From contig JAQWBL010000006.1 of NCBI GenBank assembly GCA_028706395.1, positions 1 to 44,443 of the forward strand: DNA of 44,443 bases, given 5' to 3'. The notes under the pieces were generated by a model. The model saw only the letters and a program-made list of their open reading frames with translations. It ran no database searches and had not been told where the DNA came from. This stretch comes from Bacilli bacterium. Lineage in GTDB: Bacteria > Bacillota_I > Bacilli_A > RF39 > UBA660. The position numbers were made by a program, and so were the translations under genes. This document shows, piece after piece, positions 26,300-35,790 of this stretch (positions are counted from its first letter, which is position 1; each line of letters opens with the position of its first letter).

Positions 26300-26305
26300 T
26301 TTATC

Positions 26306-26743
26306 TCAACTTTCTATAACAATAGTAACTGGACCATCATTAATAATATTTACGATCATCTCGGCTCCAAAAGAACCAGTTTCAACTAAAACGTTGTTTT
26401 CCCTCAAAGTTTTATTAAATAAATCATATAAAGGCTCAGCATCAGCAGGATTTAAAGCATTAATATAACTTGGTCGTCTGCCCTTTAAAGTATCAGCATA
26501 TAAAGTAAATTGAGAAATACTTAAAATACTTCCATTAACATCAAGTAATGATTTATTCATAACACCATTTTCATCATCAAAGATGCGAAGATTGATAATT
26601 TTATTAACTATATATTTAATCTCATTAATTGAATCTCCATTAGTAAAACCAACTAGTACCACTAAACCATGATCTATTTTCCCAATTACTTTATTATCAA
26701 CACTAACACTTGATTCTTTTGATCTTTGTATAACTACTTTCAT
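26306..26743 (-). CDS. dtd: D-aminoacyl-tRNA deacylase
   Basis: A 145-residue enzyme that hydrolyses D-amino acids wrongly attached to tRNA. It starts [16 protein letters not shown] (family MRxVxQRVxxAxVxV). It also has the active-site [10 protein letters not shown] (SQFTL) and the C-terminal [11 protein letters not shown], matching the NxGPVT motif. Its ATG shares a base with the relA stop (TAATG), indicating coupled translation, as in the Bacillus relA-dtd pair. Confidence 0.96.
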   Translation of the reverse strand: MKVVIQRSKESSVSVDNKVIGKIDHGLVVLVGFTNGDSINEIKYIVNKIINLRIFDDENGVMNKSLLDVNGSILSISQFTLYADTLKGRRPSYINALNPADAEPLYDLFNKTLRENNVLVETGSFGAEMIVNIINDGPVTIVIES

Positions 26744-28908
26744 TATTTTATAATCCTTTCAATAGATATGACATTAGGAATGGTTTTAACGTCATTTATA
26801 AACTTAATAGCATTTTCCTTATGTTCTACTAAAATTACTATTTCATATAAGAAAGTATCACTTTTATTTACGGCATTAATATTTTGAACAACGACATTAG
26901 AATTAGAAGTCTTAGAAATAATATTTAATAGTAAATTATCATTACTAATAGCATTTACTAAAACCGTTGTCGGATATTTTTTAACAACTGTATCATTCCA
27001 CATAACATCAATAATACGTTCTTCTAATTCACGAACATTTGGACAAACCATTCGGTGAACTGTTATTCCATATCCTTTAGTAATATAACCTACGATTCGG
27101 TCACCAGGGACTGGCTTACAGCAAGACGCAACGTTAACTTTAATATCATCAATCCCTTTAACAATAATATCATTTTTAATAATTGGTGCCGTTACTTCTC
27201 TAGTTAAAGTTTTCTTTAAAATAAGTTCTTCTTTGCTTTCATTTTCATTTGTAATAATATTAATTAATTGTGATGGTGGTAGTTTGTTATTACCAACATT
27301 TATATATATTTCTTCAAGATTAGTATATTTTAATTCATCAGTTATTTTATTTATGTTTTCATTAGTAAAAAAGTCATTAAAAGCAATCTTTCTTTTTCTT
27401 AATTCCTTAGCAATTAAATCTTCACCACGTTTTAAATTAGTAACTTTATCATTACGATTAAAGAAAGCTTTAATTTTGTTTTTAGCCTGTGCTGTCTTGG
27501 CCATGTTTAACCATTCTTTACTTGGACCAACAGAATTCTTATTAATATTAATTTTAATAATATCATCATCTTTTAATTGATAATCAAGAGGTACAATATT
27601 ACCATTAATAATGGCTCCAACCATTTTGTCGCCAACTTCACTATGTACACGATAGGCAAAATCAATTGGAGTTGAACCGTTTGGTAACTCAACAACATCA
27701 CCTTTTGGTGTAAAAACATAAATGGTATCTTTGAAAACATCTTCTTTAACAGAATCAACAAAATCCTCATCATTAGATTCCGTGTTTTTAAGTTCAATGA
27801 TAGATCTAAAAAACTGTAATTTTTGTTCCATTGTACTTTGCATTGAACTAGATTTACCTTTTTCTTTATAACTCCAGTGAGATGCAATACCATGTTCAGC
27901 AATTTTATCCATATCATAAGTTCTTATTTGGATTTCAAACAAATTTCCATCCATTCCAAAAACCGTCGTATGAAGTGATTGATACATATTAGTTTTAGGC
28001 ATTGCAATATAGTCTTTAAAACGTTTAGGAATTGGACGATATTTAGAATGTAAAATACCTAAAGCTTGATAACATTCTTGTTCCGTATCCACAAACACAC
28101 GAAGTGCTAAAAGGTCATAAATATCACTGAATTTGCGCCCTGTATCTAATTTTTTATAAATACTATAGATACTTTTAGCACGTCCCTTAACTTCATTTTT
28201 AATACCATGTTCTGATAATAAAGTTGTAACTTTATTCATCATTTCAACAACGATTTGATCTCGTTCGCCTTTACTTTGGTTCAATGTTTCAACAATTGAA
28301 TAGTAAACATCTGGTTTTAAATAACGCAGCGATAAATCCTCTAATTCACTTTTAATTTGATTCATTCCTAATCGGTGAGCAATGGGAATTAAAATATCCA
28401 AAGTTTCTTTAGATTTTTCTTTTTGTTTCTTTTCTGGCAATACCCAAAGCGTACGCATATTATGTAAGCGGTCTGCTAATTTTATAATAATAACGCGAAC
28501 ATCTTCAGAAAGTCCAACAATTATCTTACGATGGTTAGCAATCATAGCTTCATTTTCGCCACTAAAATTAAGCTTATTAATCTTGGTTACCCCAACTACT
28601 AATGACGTTATTTCTTTTCCAAACTTATCTTCTAACTCTTTTTCAGTAACTTCTGTATCCTCTAAAACATCATGAAGTAATGCTGCACATATCGTTGGAA
28701 TATCAGCAAATATTCCAGTCAAAATATAAGCAACATTCAAAGGATGCTCTATATAATCTTCATTTGTTAAACGTTTAACTCCAAAATGCATTTCATAAGC
28801 AAATAAATATGCTTTAGTCATTAATTCAACATCATCTTGATCTCTATCATAAGTTAAAACTTTATCTCTTAATTCTTCAAACGTTACTTTCTTACGTTTA
28901 TCAGTCAT
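26743..28908 (-). CDS. relA: Bifunctional (p)ppGpp synthetase/hydrolase (Rel)
   Basis: A 721-residue long RSH protein controlling the stringent alarmone. In order: an HD hydrolase domain (HPLNVAYIL near 42-50, [12 protein letters not shown] near 75-86; HD intact), the synthetase domain ([12 protein letters not shown] near 243, then [15 protein letters not shown]), a TGS domain ([20 protein letters not shown]), the zinc-finger region ([16 protein letters not shown]) and a C-terminal ACT/RRM domain (from about 645). Both catalytic halves look functional. First gene of an apparent operon relA-dtd-permease-hisS-like-aspS. Confidence 0.96.
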   Translation of the reverse strand: MTDKRKKVTFEELRDKVLTYDRDQDDVELMTKAYLFAYEMHFGVKRLTNEDYIEHPLNVAYILTGIFADIPTICAALLHDVLEDTEVTEKELEDKFGKEITSLVVGVTKINKLNFSGENEAMIANHRKIIVGLSEDVRVIIIKLADRLHNMRTLWVLPEKKQKEKSKETLDILIPIAHRLGMNQIKSELEDLSLRYLKPDVYYSIVETLNQSKGERDQIVVEMMNKVTTLLSEHGIKNEVKGRAKSIYSIYKKLDTGRKFSDIYDLLALRVFVDTEQECYQALGILHSKYRPIPKRFKDYIAMPKTNMYQSLHTTVFGMDGNLFEIQIRTYDMDKIAEHGIASHWSYKEKGKSSSMQSTMEQKLQFFRSIIELKNTESNDEDFVDSVKEDVFKDTIYVFTPKGDVVELPNGSTPIDFAYRVHSEVGDKMVGAIINGNIVPLDYQLKDDDIIKININKNSVGPSKEWLNMAKTAQAKNKIKAFFNRNDKVTNLKRGEDLIAKELRKRKIAFNDFFTNENINKITDELKYTNLEEIYINVGNNKLPPSQLINIITNENESKEELILKKTLTREVTAPIIKNDIIVKGIDDIKVNVASCCKPVPGDRIVGYITKGYGITVHRMVCPNVRELEERIIDVMWNDTVVKKYPTTVLVNAISNDNLLLNIISKTSNSNVVVQNINAVNKSDTFLYEIVILVEHKENAIKFINDVKTIPNVISIERIIK

Positions 28909-28926
28909 TATATCACACTCAATTTT

Positions 28927-29211
28927 CTATTTGTCATCTTGATCATCAAAATAAACGCGACGATTACGCATGTTTAATTTTGTTTTTAAGTAATTATCAA
29001 TTAAATCATTGTCACAATTTAAGACATCACTAACCATTTCATGAAGTGCTAAAGAACTGGAATTTAACCACTTAACTTCCTTTAAATAGTTCCAAATATC
29101 TTCTTCTTTAATATAATCAAAACCATTTCTACGCATCTCACGACGTTTAGTTGTCAAAGCTGGTCTGATTCTTTCGTATAACTCTTCTAATGAATTAAAA
29201 ACAACATCCAT
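28927..29211 (-). CDS. comN: ComN-like post-transcriptional regulator
   Basis: A 94-residue acidic/basic helical protein. The layout (LEELYERIRPALTTKRREM, then a DIWNYLKEVKW segment and a VSDVLNCDNDLIDNYL helix) fits the short post-transcriptional regulator family of Bacillus ComN (YrzD). ComN promotes accumulation of the comE transcript. Location supports it: relA, comN, spoVB and yrzE are close together in Bacillus too. It lies 18 bases upstream of relA on the same strand and may be cotranscribed with it. Confidence 0.75.
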   Translation of the reverse strand: MDVVFNSLEELYERIRPALTTKRREMRRNGFDYIKEEDIWNYLKEVKWLNSSSLALHEMVSDVLNCDNDLIDNYLKTKLNMRNRRVYFDDQDDK

Positions 29212-29294
29212 AATTATTCCTCCATTTAATAAATCAAGATTCTATACATATATATTATTATATATGAAAATGGACGAATTTAAAAGGAGAAAAC

Positions 29295-30584
29295 ATGAAA
29301 AAGAGCAAATTTATTAAATCAACAATTATTTTAATTATTGGCGGAATGATTACAAAATTAATGAGTATGGTTATCAAAATAGTAATTACTAGACTAGTTG
29401 GCGTTGAAGGTATGGGATTATATATGTTAATCTCCCCTACTTTTATGCTTTTAATTGGCCTTTCACAATTTGGTTTTCCCGTAGCTATTTCAAAATTAGT
29501 CAGTGAAAATAAAAAAAATAACAAACAATTAGTGTTTGGAATATTACCTGTTTCATTAGTCTTAAATACCCTTATAATTATTATTTTATTTTTAACAAGT
29601 AATTTTTTAGCAACCAATATGCTAAAAGAACCAAGAACTTATTATGCTTTAATATCAATTGGGTTAGTTCTTCCCTTTATAAGTATCTCTAGTATTTTAA
29701 GAGGTTACTTTTTTGGTAAAGAAAAAATGATTCCCCATGTTGTTTCTAATATTACTGAAGATATTGTAAGATTAGTCGTTATTGTCATTGGAATTCCTCT
29801 TTATTTAACAAAAGGATTAGAATTTGCGGTTGCCTTTATTGTTTTATCAAATATTTTTAGTGAGTTAACATCAATTCTTGTTTTATTTTTCTTTCTTCCT
29901 AAAAAATTTAAACTATCCAAAAATGACTTTAAGCCAAATAAGGGGTATCTTAAAGATGTTTTGGATATTAGTTTACCATCAACGGGAAGTCGTCTAATTG
30001 GTAATATTGGTCATTTTTTTGAACCAATCATAATTACTTTTGTTTTATTAAAAATTGGTTATTCTAATCACTTTATCTTAACAGAATACGGAACAATTAC
30101 AGGTTTTATTATGCCACTACTTTTAATGCCCTCTTTTTTTACATTAGCCATATCAAACGCTTTAATACCAACCGTTAGTTATGCTTTCAATAATAATCAA
30201 AAAATATATGCCAAAAATAAAATCAATCAAGCTTTGTTTTTTTCGCTATTAATTGGTGTTCCAGTGACGATTATCTTTATGATATTTCCAGAGTTTTTAT
30301 TAAATTTTATTTATAATACATCTAATGGTGTAACTTATTTAAGAGTCTTAGCACCAATCTTTATTTTATACTATATTCAAATTCCTTTAACAAGTAGTTT
30401 GCAAGCAATGGGCAAAGCTAAAGAAGCAATGAACGGAACCTTAGTTGGAATTATTATTAAAACATCAGTATTATTCATTTTTTCTTCATTTAAGATTGGT
30501 TTGTGGGGTCTTGTCGTAGCTACTAGTATAAATATCTTATATGTAACAATTCATCACTACAGATGTGTTTATCGATCTTTTTGA
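29295..30584 (+). CDS. spoVB: SpoVB/MurJ-like lipid-linked oligosaccharide flippase (MOP superfamily)
   Basis: A 429-residue protein with about 12-14 membrane segments starting MKKSKFIKSTIILIIGGM. The first helix region with a VVITRLVGVEGMGLYML-type stretch and the later SSILRGYFFGKEKMIPH are characteristic of SpoVB and the MVF/polysaccharide transporter group. SpoVB is needed for the spore cortex in Bacillus; relatives such as MurJ and YtgP flip lipid II. Strong RBS AAAAGGAG precedes ATG 29295. Its divergent neighbour is comN, as in Bacillus. The 3' end overlaps the convergent YetF-like gene by 16 bases. A general lipid II flippase role is also possible. Confidence 0.85.
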   Translation: MKKSKFIKSTIILIIGGMITKLMSMVIKIVITRLVGVEGMGLYMLISPTFMLLIGLSQFGFPVAISKLVSENKKNNKQLVFGILPVSLVLNTLIIIILFLTSNFLATNMLKEPRTYYALISIGLVLPFISISSILRGYFFGKEKMIPHVVSNITEDIVRLVVIVIGIPLYLTKGLEFAVAFIVLSNIFSELTSILVLFFFLPKKFKLSKNDFKPNKGYLKDVLDISLPSTGSRLIGNIGHFFEPIIITFVLLKIGYSNHFILTEYGTITGFIMPLLLMPSFFTLAISNALIPTVSYAFNNNQKIYAKNKINQALFFSLLIGVPVTIIFMIFPEFLLNFIYNTSNGVTYLRVLAPIFILYYIQIPLTSSLQAMGKAKEAMNGTLVGIIIKTSVLFIFSSFKIGLWGLVVATSINILYVTIHHYRCVYRSF

Positions 30585-31000
30585 ATAATATAAATACGGT
30601 CATCTATATAAAATGAATAATAAATATTACCCAGATCAAGTTTCTTTGATTCTAAAATCGTAAATAACCATTTAGGCGTTTTTTCAATATCATTAAGTGT
30701 TTGATAATCAACATTTCCATTAAAAATAAGGGAAACAGGATTTTGATGTTTCTTAATAATTAATCGTTTATTTTTAATGCGAGCAAAAGAAATTTCTTCA
30801 AGGTTTTTAATTCCTTGAAGTTGTAATAAATTAATGACATCATTTAAACTATACTTGGTTTTTAATAATATTTCAAAATCAACTCGACCATCTTTGATAA
30901 TAACATTATCTTCAGTAAAAGATTTTAAATCGATAAAATTATATTTAGCATTAATATTTAAAAAAATTAAAACAAATAATAAAAATATAAAAAACCACAT
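30569..31000 (-). CDS. Short YetF/DUF421-like protein with only one membrane helix
   Basis: A 143-residue protein: one N-terminal hydrophobic helix (about 2-19), then a cytoplasmic-type domain. The DNVIIKDGRVDFEILLKTKY and LQLQGIKNLEEISFARIKNK stretches match the C-terminal domain of YetF/DUF421 proteins (ixdGxixxxxL followed by an LRxxG-type segment), followed by VSLIFNGNVDYQTLN. Full-length YetF has three membrane helices and over 200 residues, so this is a shortened form. In Bacillus a DUF421 gene (yrbG) is also near spoVB, supporting common descent. YetF proteins are poorly understood, with spore-germination links in some members. Confidence 0.65.
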   Translation of the reverse strand: MWFFIFLLFVLIFLNINAKYNFIDLKSFTEDNVIIKDGRVDFEILLKTKYSLNDVINLLQLQGIKNLEEISFARIKNKRLIIKKHQNPVSLIFNGNVDYQTLNDIEKTPKWLFTILESKKLDLGNIYYSFYIDDRIYIIQKDR

Positions 31001-31070
31001 ATTATCACCTATTTAATTATGTACTTTGAATATTTTTTTATACATTGAATAAACTTAATTAGGTGATAAA

Positions 31071-31442
31071 ATGATTTTCTTAAAAAATTCAATTAAACCC
31101 CTTTTAGCTATTTTAATTAGTCTTTTACTATTAACATTTATAGCAACCTCACTTAATTATTTCAATTTAATTAATTATAAAGTGATATCTATTTTAAAAC
31201 TTATTATACCAATTGTATCTTTTATAATCGGTGGTTTTATTATTGGGACCCGTAGTATTTCTAAAGGATGGTTAGCTGGTTTAAAATTATGTTTAGTCTT
31301 TTTAATATTCTTAACATTGTTTAACCTTTTAGGTTTACAACATAAATTTAAATTAATTGATTTAATATATTATTTAATTTTAATTGGTTCGACAATGTTT
31401 GGTAGTATGATTGGGATTAACAAAAGAAAACCGACTGTATAA
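31071..31442 (+). CDS. yrzE: YrzE-like TIGR04086 family membrane protein
   Basis: A 123-residue protein with four hydrophobic helices (about 10-30, 37-60, 70-90, 98-115). The PIVSFIIGGFIIGTRSISKG turn and following KGWLAGLK match the TIGR04086/YrzE family. In Bacillus yrzE lies next to comN/spoVB, as here. The ATG follows AGGTGATAAA. Function unknown. It ends before a strong terminator. Confidence 0.75.
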   Translation: MIFLKNSIKPLLAILISLLLLTFIATSLNYFNLINYKVISILKLIIPIVSFIIGGFIIGTRSISKGWLAGLKLCLVFLIFLTLFNLLGLQHKFKLIDLIYYLILIGSTMFGSMIGINKRKPTV

Positions 31443-31491
31443 AAAATATATAAATGACCAATATAAAATAGAATATTCGCAGATATTCACC

Positions 31492-31520
31492 AAAAAGAGT
31501 TTAACTCTTTTTCTTTTTTT
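31492..31520 (+). terminator. Intrinsic terminator after yrzE
   Basis: AAAAAGAGT (31492-31500), loop TTA, ACTCTTTTT (31504-31512), then CTTTTTTT. A TATAAT at 31523-31528 follows at once and is probably the -10 of the HIT gene. Confidence 0.85.
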
Positions 31521-31547
31521 GATATAATTTCGTTAGGAGATGATAAA

Positions 31548-31913
31548 ATGGATTGCGTTTTTTGTAAAATTAACGAGGGTACAATTCCTTCTTATACCAT
31601 CTATGAAGATGATATTGCAAGAATTTTTTTAGATATTAGCCCTGATGTAAATGGTCACTTATTAATTGTTCCTAAAAAACATTACATAGATTTAGTGGAT
31701 ATTGATAAAGATACCTTAAGTCATATAATGAATTTAGCTAAAAAGTATAAATTAGTACTAGAAAATAAATTAGGAATTGATGGTTTAACCCTAATCCAAA
31801 ACAATGGAATGATTCAAGAAGTAAAACATTATCATTTACATTTAAAACCTTATTACAAAGAAAATAAAAACTTACTTCCGGTTGAAGAAGTATACAAAAT
31901 CATTAAAAATTAG
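31548..31913 (+). CDS. HIT-family nucleotide hydrolase (HinT-like)
   Basis: A 121-residue protein. It begins CVFCKINEGTIPSYTIYED (typical CxFCxI start) and carries HGxxHGH-like substrates of HIT proteins: SPDVNGHLLIVPKKHY and the active-site triad HYHLHLKP (HxHxH). HIT proteins hydrolyse phosphoramidate or AMP-linked nucleotides, with the central His as nucleophile. Start ATG 31548 after AGGAGATGATAAA. The next small gene starts 8 bases after its stop. Confidence 0.94.
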   Translation: MDCVFCKINEGTIPSYTIYEDDIARIFLDISPDVNGHLLIVPKKHYIDLVDIDKDTLSHIMNLAKKYKLVLENKLGIDGLTLIQNNGMIQEVKHYHLHLKPYYKENKNLLPVEEVYKIIKN

Positions 31914-31923
31914 TGGAGGTATT

Positions 31924-32076
31924 ATGAAAAATTTAAAAATAATGTCATTAGTTGTTACTGCTGTATTTATTTCTCAAGTAACTTTAACAACCATTGATAA
32001 ACCAATTTTTGTTATTCCTGATAAAGCACATGAAAATCATTTTAAAATAATAAAAAAACAATTAAAAAAAAGATAA
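31924..32076 (+). CDS. Hypothetical 50-residue exported or membrane-anchored peptide
   Basis: I do not recognise it. The start is ATG 31924 because GGAGGT sits three bases upstream; an in-frame ATG at 31882 lies inside the HIT gene. It has a basic N-terminus (MKNLK), a hydrophobic stretch (IMSLVVTAVFISQVTL, about 6-21), then TTIDKPIFVIPDKAHENHFK and a very basic tail. It could be a secreted or single-pass peptide. It is directly downstream of the HIT gene and both end at the terminator at 32071-32096, so they share a transcript. Confidence 0.6.
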   Translation: MKNLKIMSLVVTAVFISQVTLTTIDKPIFVIPDKAHENHFKIIKKQLKKR

Positions 32077-32096
32077 ACGAGAGTTCATCTTTTTAT
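32071..32096. terminator. Intrinsic terminator after the HIT gene pair
   Basis: AGATAAAC (32071-32078) and GTTCATCT (32083-32090) form a stem with one mismatch, followed by TTTTTATTTTTT on the plus strand. The A-rich stretch before it gives a T-run on the minus strand for pnp as well. Confidence 0.7.
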
Positions 32097-32099
32097 TTT

Positions 32100-34217
32100 T
32101 TATAAAGCTTCTTTTCGAGATAAGTTTAGTCGACCACGTTTATCATAACCTAATGATTTAACGACTATTTCGTCCCCTACCTTAACAATATCACTTGGTT
32201 TTTCAACACGTTCTTTAGCTAAATGTGATACATGGACTAAACCTTCACATCCCGGCCACAGTTCAACAAAACATCCGAAATCTTCTACTTTAACAACTTT
32301 AACATTGTAAATCTTACCATCTTCGACTTCTCTTACAATGTTTTTAATTAACTCAGTTGCTTTACTAATAACATCTTGATCATTATGATAGATAATAACT
32401 CGTCCATCATCTTCAATGTCGATTTTAACAGCATCTTTATCACTGACACTTAATACATTACTAGAATCTAAAATAATTTTAGTAATAACTTCACCACCAC
32501 GACCAATAACATCTTTAATCTTTTCTGGATTAATCATGAAAATAGCTGTTTTTGGAGCATATTTACTTAATTCTTTACGAGGTTCTTCAATTACATCAAA
32601 CATTGTTTCTAATATTTGTAAACGAGCGATTTTAGCTTGTTCCAAAGCTTCTTCTAAAATTTGTTTAGTTATTCCTTTAATCTTAATATCCATCTGCATT
32701 GCGCATATTCCTTTTTTAGTTCCAGCAACTTTAAAGTCCATATCACCCATATGATCTTCTAATCCTTGAATATCAGTTAAAATGGTATATTTATCACCTT
32801 TAGTTATTAGTCCCATAGCAATACCAGCAACTGGGGCTTTAATTGGAACTCCAGCAGCCATAAGTGATAAACATCCAGCACAAATACTTGCTTGACTTGA
32901 TGAACCATTACTTTCAAGAACTTCTGATACAACTCTAATTGTATAAGGAAATTCATCTTCTGAAGGAATAACTTGAAGTAAGGCTTTTTCGCCTAAAGCA
33001 CCGTGACCTATTTCACGACGACTAGGAGATCCATATCTTCCTGTTTCTCCAACACTAAATTGTGGGAAATTATAATGAAGCATAAATCTTTTAGTATCTT
33101 CAATGCCTAAACCATCTAACATTTGGTGCTCACCTAATGCTCCAAGTGTTGTAATCGCTAAAGCTTGTGTTTGACCACGAGTAAATAATGCAGAACCATG
33201 AGTACGAGGTAATAAATCAATAGATGCTGACAATGGTCTAATTTCAGTCATTCCACGACCGTCTGATCTTACTTTTTGTTCAGTAATTAAATCTCTTACA
33301 ATCATTGCTTCAACATCATTAATAATACTATTTACTTGTTTCAAAATATCATCTAATTCATTTGATTCTTGATTAATTTCAGTAAAATGTGCGATTGTAT
33401 CTTCTTTTACTTTATCAATAGCCGCATATTTTTCTAATTTATCTTTTATTTGAATTGCTTCTAACATATTATTATACGCAAACTTAGTTACTTCTTCTTT
33501 TAATTGTGAATCAATTACAACTAATTTAACTTCTACTTTTTCTTTGCCAACTTCAGCAATTATTTGATTTTGAAAATCAATTAATTCTTTTATCGCTTCA
33601 TGACCAAACATAATAGCATCAATCATATCACTTTCAAGTACTTCTTTACTACTTGATTCAACCATATTAATAGCATCTTTAGTTCCTGATACAATTAAAT
33701 GAATATCACTTTTTTCACTTTCTTCAACAGTTGGGTTAATAATAAAATTATTATCAACACGTCCAACAATAACACCAGCAACTGGTTCAGAAAAAGGTAT
33801 ATCACTAATTGATAATGATAATGAGCTACCAAGTAGCGCCGTCATTTCTGGAGAATTATCTTGATCAACACTTAATACTTGATTAACAACTTGTACTTCA
33901 TTTCTAAAACCATCTTCGAATAATGGTCTTATTGGTCTATCAATCAGTCTTGCTGCAAGCGTTGCATTATCTGTTGGACGACCTTCTCTTTTAATAAATC
34001 CACCAGGGATTTTACCAACTGAATATAATCTCTCAACATATAATACAGTTAATGGGAAAAAATCAGAAGTAATTGCTTTTTTACTCATAACTGATGCTGT
34101 TAATACAGTTGTATCACCATATCTAACTAAAACCGAACCATTACTTTGCTTCGCTAATTCACCTGTTTCAACAATTAATTTTCGACCTCTAAAATCTAAT
34201 TCAAATATTCTTTTCAT
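32100..34217 (-). CDS. pnp: Polynucleotide phosphorylase
   Basis: A 705-residue 3'-5' exoribonuclease of the RNA degradation machinery. Two RNase PH-like domains (about 5-230 and 310-545) flank a helical linker. The second carries [15 protein letters not shown] and [18 protein letters not shown] with catalytic acidic residues. Then KH (about 555-615, [18 protein letters not shown]) and S1 (about 625-695, [18 protein letters not shown]) domains complete it. Follows rpsO by 63 bases, the classic rpsO-pnp pair. The ribosome site AGGAGG is 6 bases from the ATG. Confidence 0.97.
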   Translation of the reverse strand: MKRIFELDFRGRKLIVETGELAKQSNGSVLVRYGDTTVLTASVMSKKAITSDFFPLTVLYVERLYSVGKIPGGFIKREGRPTDNATLAARLIDRPIRPLFEDGFRNEVQVVNQVLSVDQDNSPEMTALLGSSLSLSISDIPFSEPVAGVIVGRVDNNFIINPTVEESEKSDIHLIVSGTKDAINMVESSSKEVLESDMIDAIMFGHEAIKELIDFQNQIIAEVGKEKVEVKLVVIDSQLKEEVTKFAYNNMLEAIQIKDKLEKYAAIDKVKEDTIAHFTEINQESNELDDILKQVNSIINDVEAMIVRDLITEQKVRSDGRGMTEIRPLSASIDLLPRTHGSALFTRGQTQALAITTLGALGEHQMLDGLGIEDTKRFMLHYNFPQFSVGETGRYGSPSRREIGHGALGEKALLQVIPSEDEFPYTIRVVSEVLESNGSSSQASICAGCLSLMAAGVPIKAPVAGIAMGLITKGDKYTILTDIQGLEDHMGDMDFKVAGTKKGICAMQMDIKIKGITKQILEEALEQAKIARLQILETMFDVIEEPRKELSKYAPKTAIFMINPEKIKDVIGRGGEVITKIILDSSNVLSVSDKDAVKIDIEDDGRVIIYHNDQDVISKATELIKNIVREVEDGKIYNVKVVKVEDFGCFVELWPGCEGLVHVSHLAKERVEKPSDIVKVGDEIVVKSLGYDKRGRLNLSRKEAL

Positions 34218-34241
34218 AACTTCCTCCTAATTACATTTGAA

Positions 34242-34263
34242 AGGCACTCGAAAAAGAGTGCCT
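34242..34263 (-). promoter_or_regulatory. rpsO-pnp intergenic hairpin
   Basis: AGGCACTC (34242-34249) and GAGTGCCT (34256-34263) form a perfect 8-bp stem with a 6-base loop. On the minus strand only three T residues follow, so it is at best a weak terminator; it may be an mRNA processing or attenuation site between rpsO and pnp. Confidence 0.65.
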
Positions 34264-34280
34264 ACTTACTATTTTAAAAA

Positions 34281-34550
34281 TTATTTTCTTAGTCCTAAAC
34301 TTTTAACAATATCACGATATCTAAGTACATCTTTATTTAATAAATAATTTAATAAACTACGACGTTGTCCGACTTTTTTTAATAGTCCTCTTCTAGAATG
34401 GAAATCATGAGTATGCTCTTTTAAATGTTCAGTTAAAACTTTAATTTCTTCTGTTAAAATTGCAATTTGTACTTCAGCTGATCCTGTATCATTTGCTGAT
34501 TTTGCATATTTTTTAACAATGTTTTCTTTTACATCTTTTGGCAATGCCAT
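34281..34550 (-). CDS. rpsO: 30S ribosomal protein S15
   Basis: An 89-residue protein, the usual length. Diagnostic stretches: [30 protein letters not shown] and [12 protein letters not shown]15 binds 16S rRNA early in 30S assembly. Its leader (34551-34622) can fold and may mediate autoregulation. Confidence 0.98.
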   Translation of the reverse strand: MALPKDVKENIVKKYAKSANDTGSAEVQIAILTEEIKVLTEHLKEHTHDFHSRRGLLKKVGQRRSLLNYLLNKDVLRYRDIVKSLGLRK

Positions 34551-34622
34551 TGTATCTCTCCTCTCTTATAATTCACTTAAACCGAGATTGAGTCGGAGAC
34601 TCTCTAATCCAAGAATAAGTAC
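34551..34622 (-). promoter_or_regulatory. Folded rpsO leader, possible S15 autoregulatory element
   Basis: The predicted 72-base leader contains a tight hairpin GAGTC-TCC-GACTC and an outer pairing of CTTATTC with GAATTATAAG close to the ribosome site. S15 leaders that repress their own translation are known in several bacterial groups. This one is inferred from position and folding, not from a recognised motif. Confidence 0.4.
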
Positions 34623-34628
34623 ACTATT

Positions 34629-34657
34629 AATATACACCATATCATTTATTTATGCAA
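34629..34657 (-). promoter_or_regulatory. Sigma-A promoter of rpsO-pnp
   Basis: On the minus strand TTGCAT (34657-34652), a 17-base spacer, TATATT (34634-34629). Confidence 0.7.
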
Positions 34658-34708
34658 CATTTTTGTTTGTTTTTGGTTATTTTTTTAACCTTTAACAGTT
34701 TTTAAATT

Positions 34709-35686
34709 CTATTCCATTGTTGGAATTATTATTGGTTTATTTTTTTTCATTAATAATTTTTTGATTTTAGATGGTTCAAATGATTTAGCAAATTTTTCAA
34801 CATCACTTACTTTTTCAAAAACTTGAATATCCACCTTTGTATCCATTGATTTAGCAATCGCTTTAATAAAACTAGCAGGACTGCTACCTACTCCAATACA
34901 GCAAAATTGTTCAATACCATCTTCAATCATTCGTTCAATAGATTGCTTAAATAAAACCGGATTATATAATTGTTTAACTAACAATTCATTAATATTATAA
35001 TCACCTTTATTACCAACATAATTATAATAAACGGGTATTTTTGGTACCTCAAATTTATAATTTGATAAATAATTACCTAAAGTTCCACTACCGTCTTTTA
35101 AAAATACTGAATGAAAAGCACCCGTAACATTTAATTTAATAGCTTTTAAAGCCCCTTCTTCTAAATATTTTTTTGAGCATCTCTCAATAGCTAGATTATC
35201 TCCAGTCAGTACAATTTGTTGTGGGGAATTGTAATTAGCCACTTCGCAGTTAAATTCATTTGTATCTATTTCAACTGGTTTTTTGCTCGATAATAATACA
35301 GCTACCATACCACTATTTGAATTTTTCAAAGCATTGTACATAATATTTGATCGTTGATATAAAATATCAACGGTATCTTGAATAGATATAGCATCAGAAT
35401 AACATAAAGATGTATATTCTCCTAAACTTAATCCTGCTGTAGCATCAGCATATACTCCATATTTATTTAATAATTTAGCTAACGCTATACTAATTAAAAA
35501 AACCGAAGTTTGAGAATATCTAGTATCTGAAACTAACGCATTTTCTTTTACACAAATATCATTAAAATTAAAATTTAATTTTAAACTCTCAATCATCTCT
35601 TTTGATTCAGAGGAATTATTAAATAAATCTTCACCCATTTTAACATATTCATTTCCTTGCCCTGTAAATATAAAAGCTCTTTTCAT
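34709..35686 (-). CDS. fabD: Malonyl-CoA:ACP transacylase family protein
   Basis: A 325-residue acyltransferase. The start is ATG 35686 (MKRAFIFTGQGNEYVKMG), as AAAAGGAG precedes it; an earlier in-frame ATG at 35719 is upstream of that site. The nucleophile motif GLSLGEYTSLCY (GxSxGE), the QQIVLTGD segment and the catalytic His in TGAFHSVFL are present, and the GQG oxyanion motif is intact (usually GQGSQ, here GQGNE). FabD loads malonate on ACP for fatty acid synthesis. No other fab gene is nearby, unlike the usual fab operon. Own promoter with a palindrome at the start site. Confidence 0.88.
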   Translation of the reverse strand: MKRAFIFTGQGNEYVKMGEDLFNNSSESKEMIESLKLNFNFNDICVKENALVSDTRYSQTSVFLISIALAKLLNKYGVYADATAGLSLGEYTSLCYSDAISIQDTVDILYQRSNIMYNALKNSNSGMVAVLLSSKKPVEIDTNEFNCEVANYNSPQQIVLTGDNLAIERCSKKYLEEGALKAIKLNVTGAFHSVFLKDGSGTLGNYLSNYKFEVPKIPVYYNYVGNKGDYNINELLVKQLYNPVLFKQSIERMIEDGIEQFCCIGVGSSPASFIKAIAKSMDTKVDIQVFEKVSDVEKFAKSFEPSKIKKLLMKKNKPIIIPTME

Positions 35687-35713
35687 GGTTTCTCCTTTTC
35701 GTGTTGAAATCTT

Positions 35714-35738
35714 TATCATATATATTTAAAATATGATA
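35714..35738. promoter_or_regulatory. Operator-like inverted repeat at the fabD transcription start
   Basis: TATCATAT (35714-35721) and ATATGATA (35731-35738) form an 8-bp inverted repeat separated by nine A/T bases. It lies at about +2 to +26 of the predicted fabD transcript, where a repressor such as a fatty-acid regulator could act. Confidence 0.4.
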
Positions 35739-35746
35739 TCTTCAAA

Positions 35747-35776
35747 ATTATAGCACTTTTTTATATAATGGTCCAA
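35747..35776 (-). promoter_or_regulatory. Sigma-A promoter of fabD
   Basis: On the minus strand TTGGAC (35776-35771), an 18-base spacer, TATAAT (35752-35747) with an upstream TGC giving an extended -10. Confidence 0.75.
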
Positions 35777-35790
35777 TTCACTTGTTACAT

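Noticed and set aside
27233-28675. Several open frames on the plus strand or in other frames under relA
   Set aside because: They overlap conserved domains of relA, have no ribosome sites and are frame shadows.
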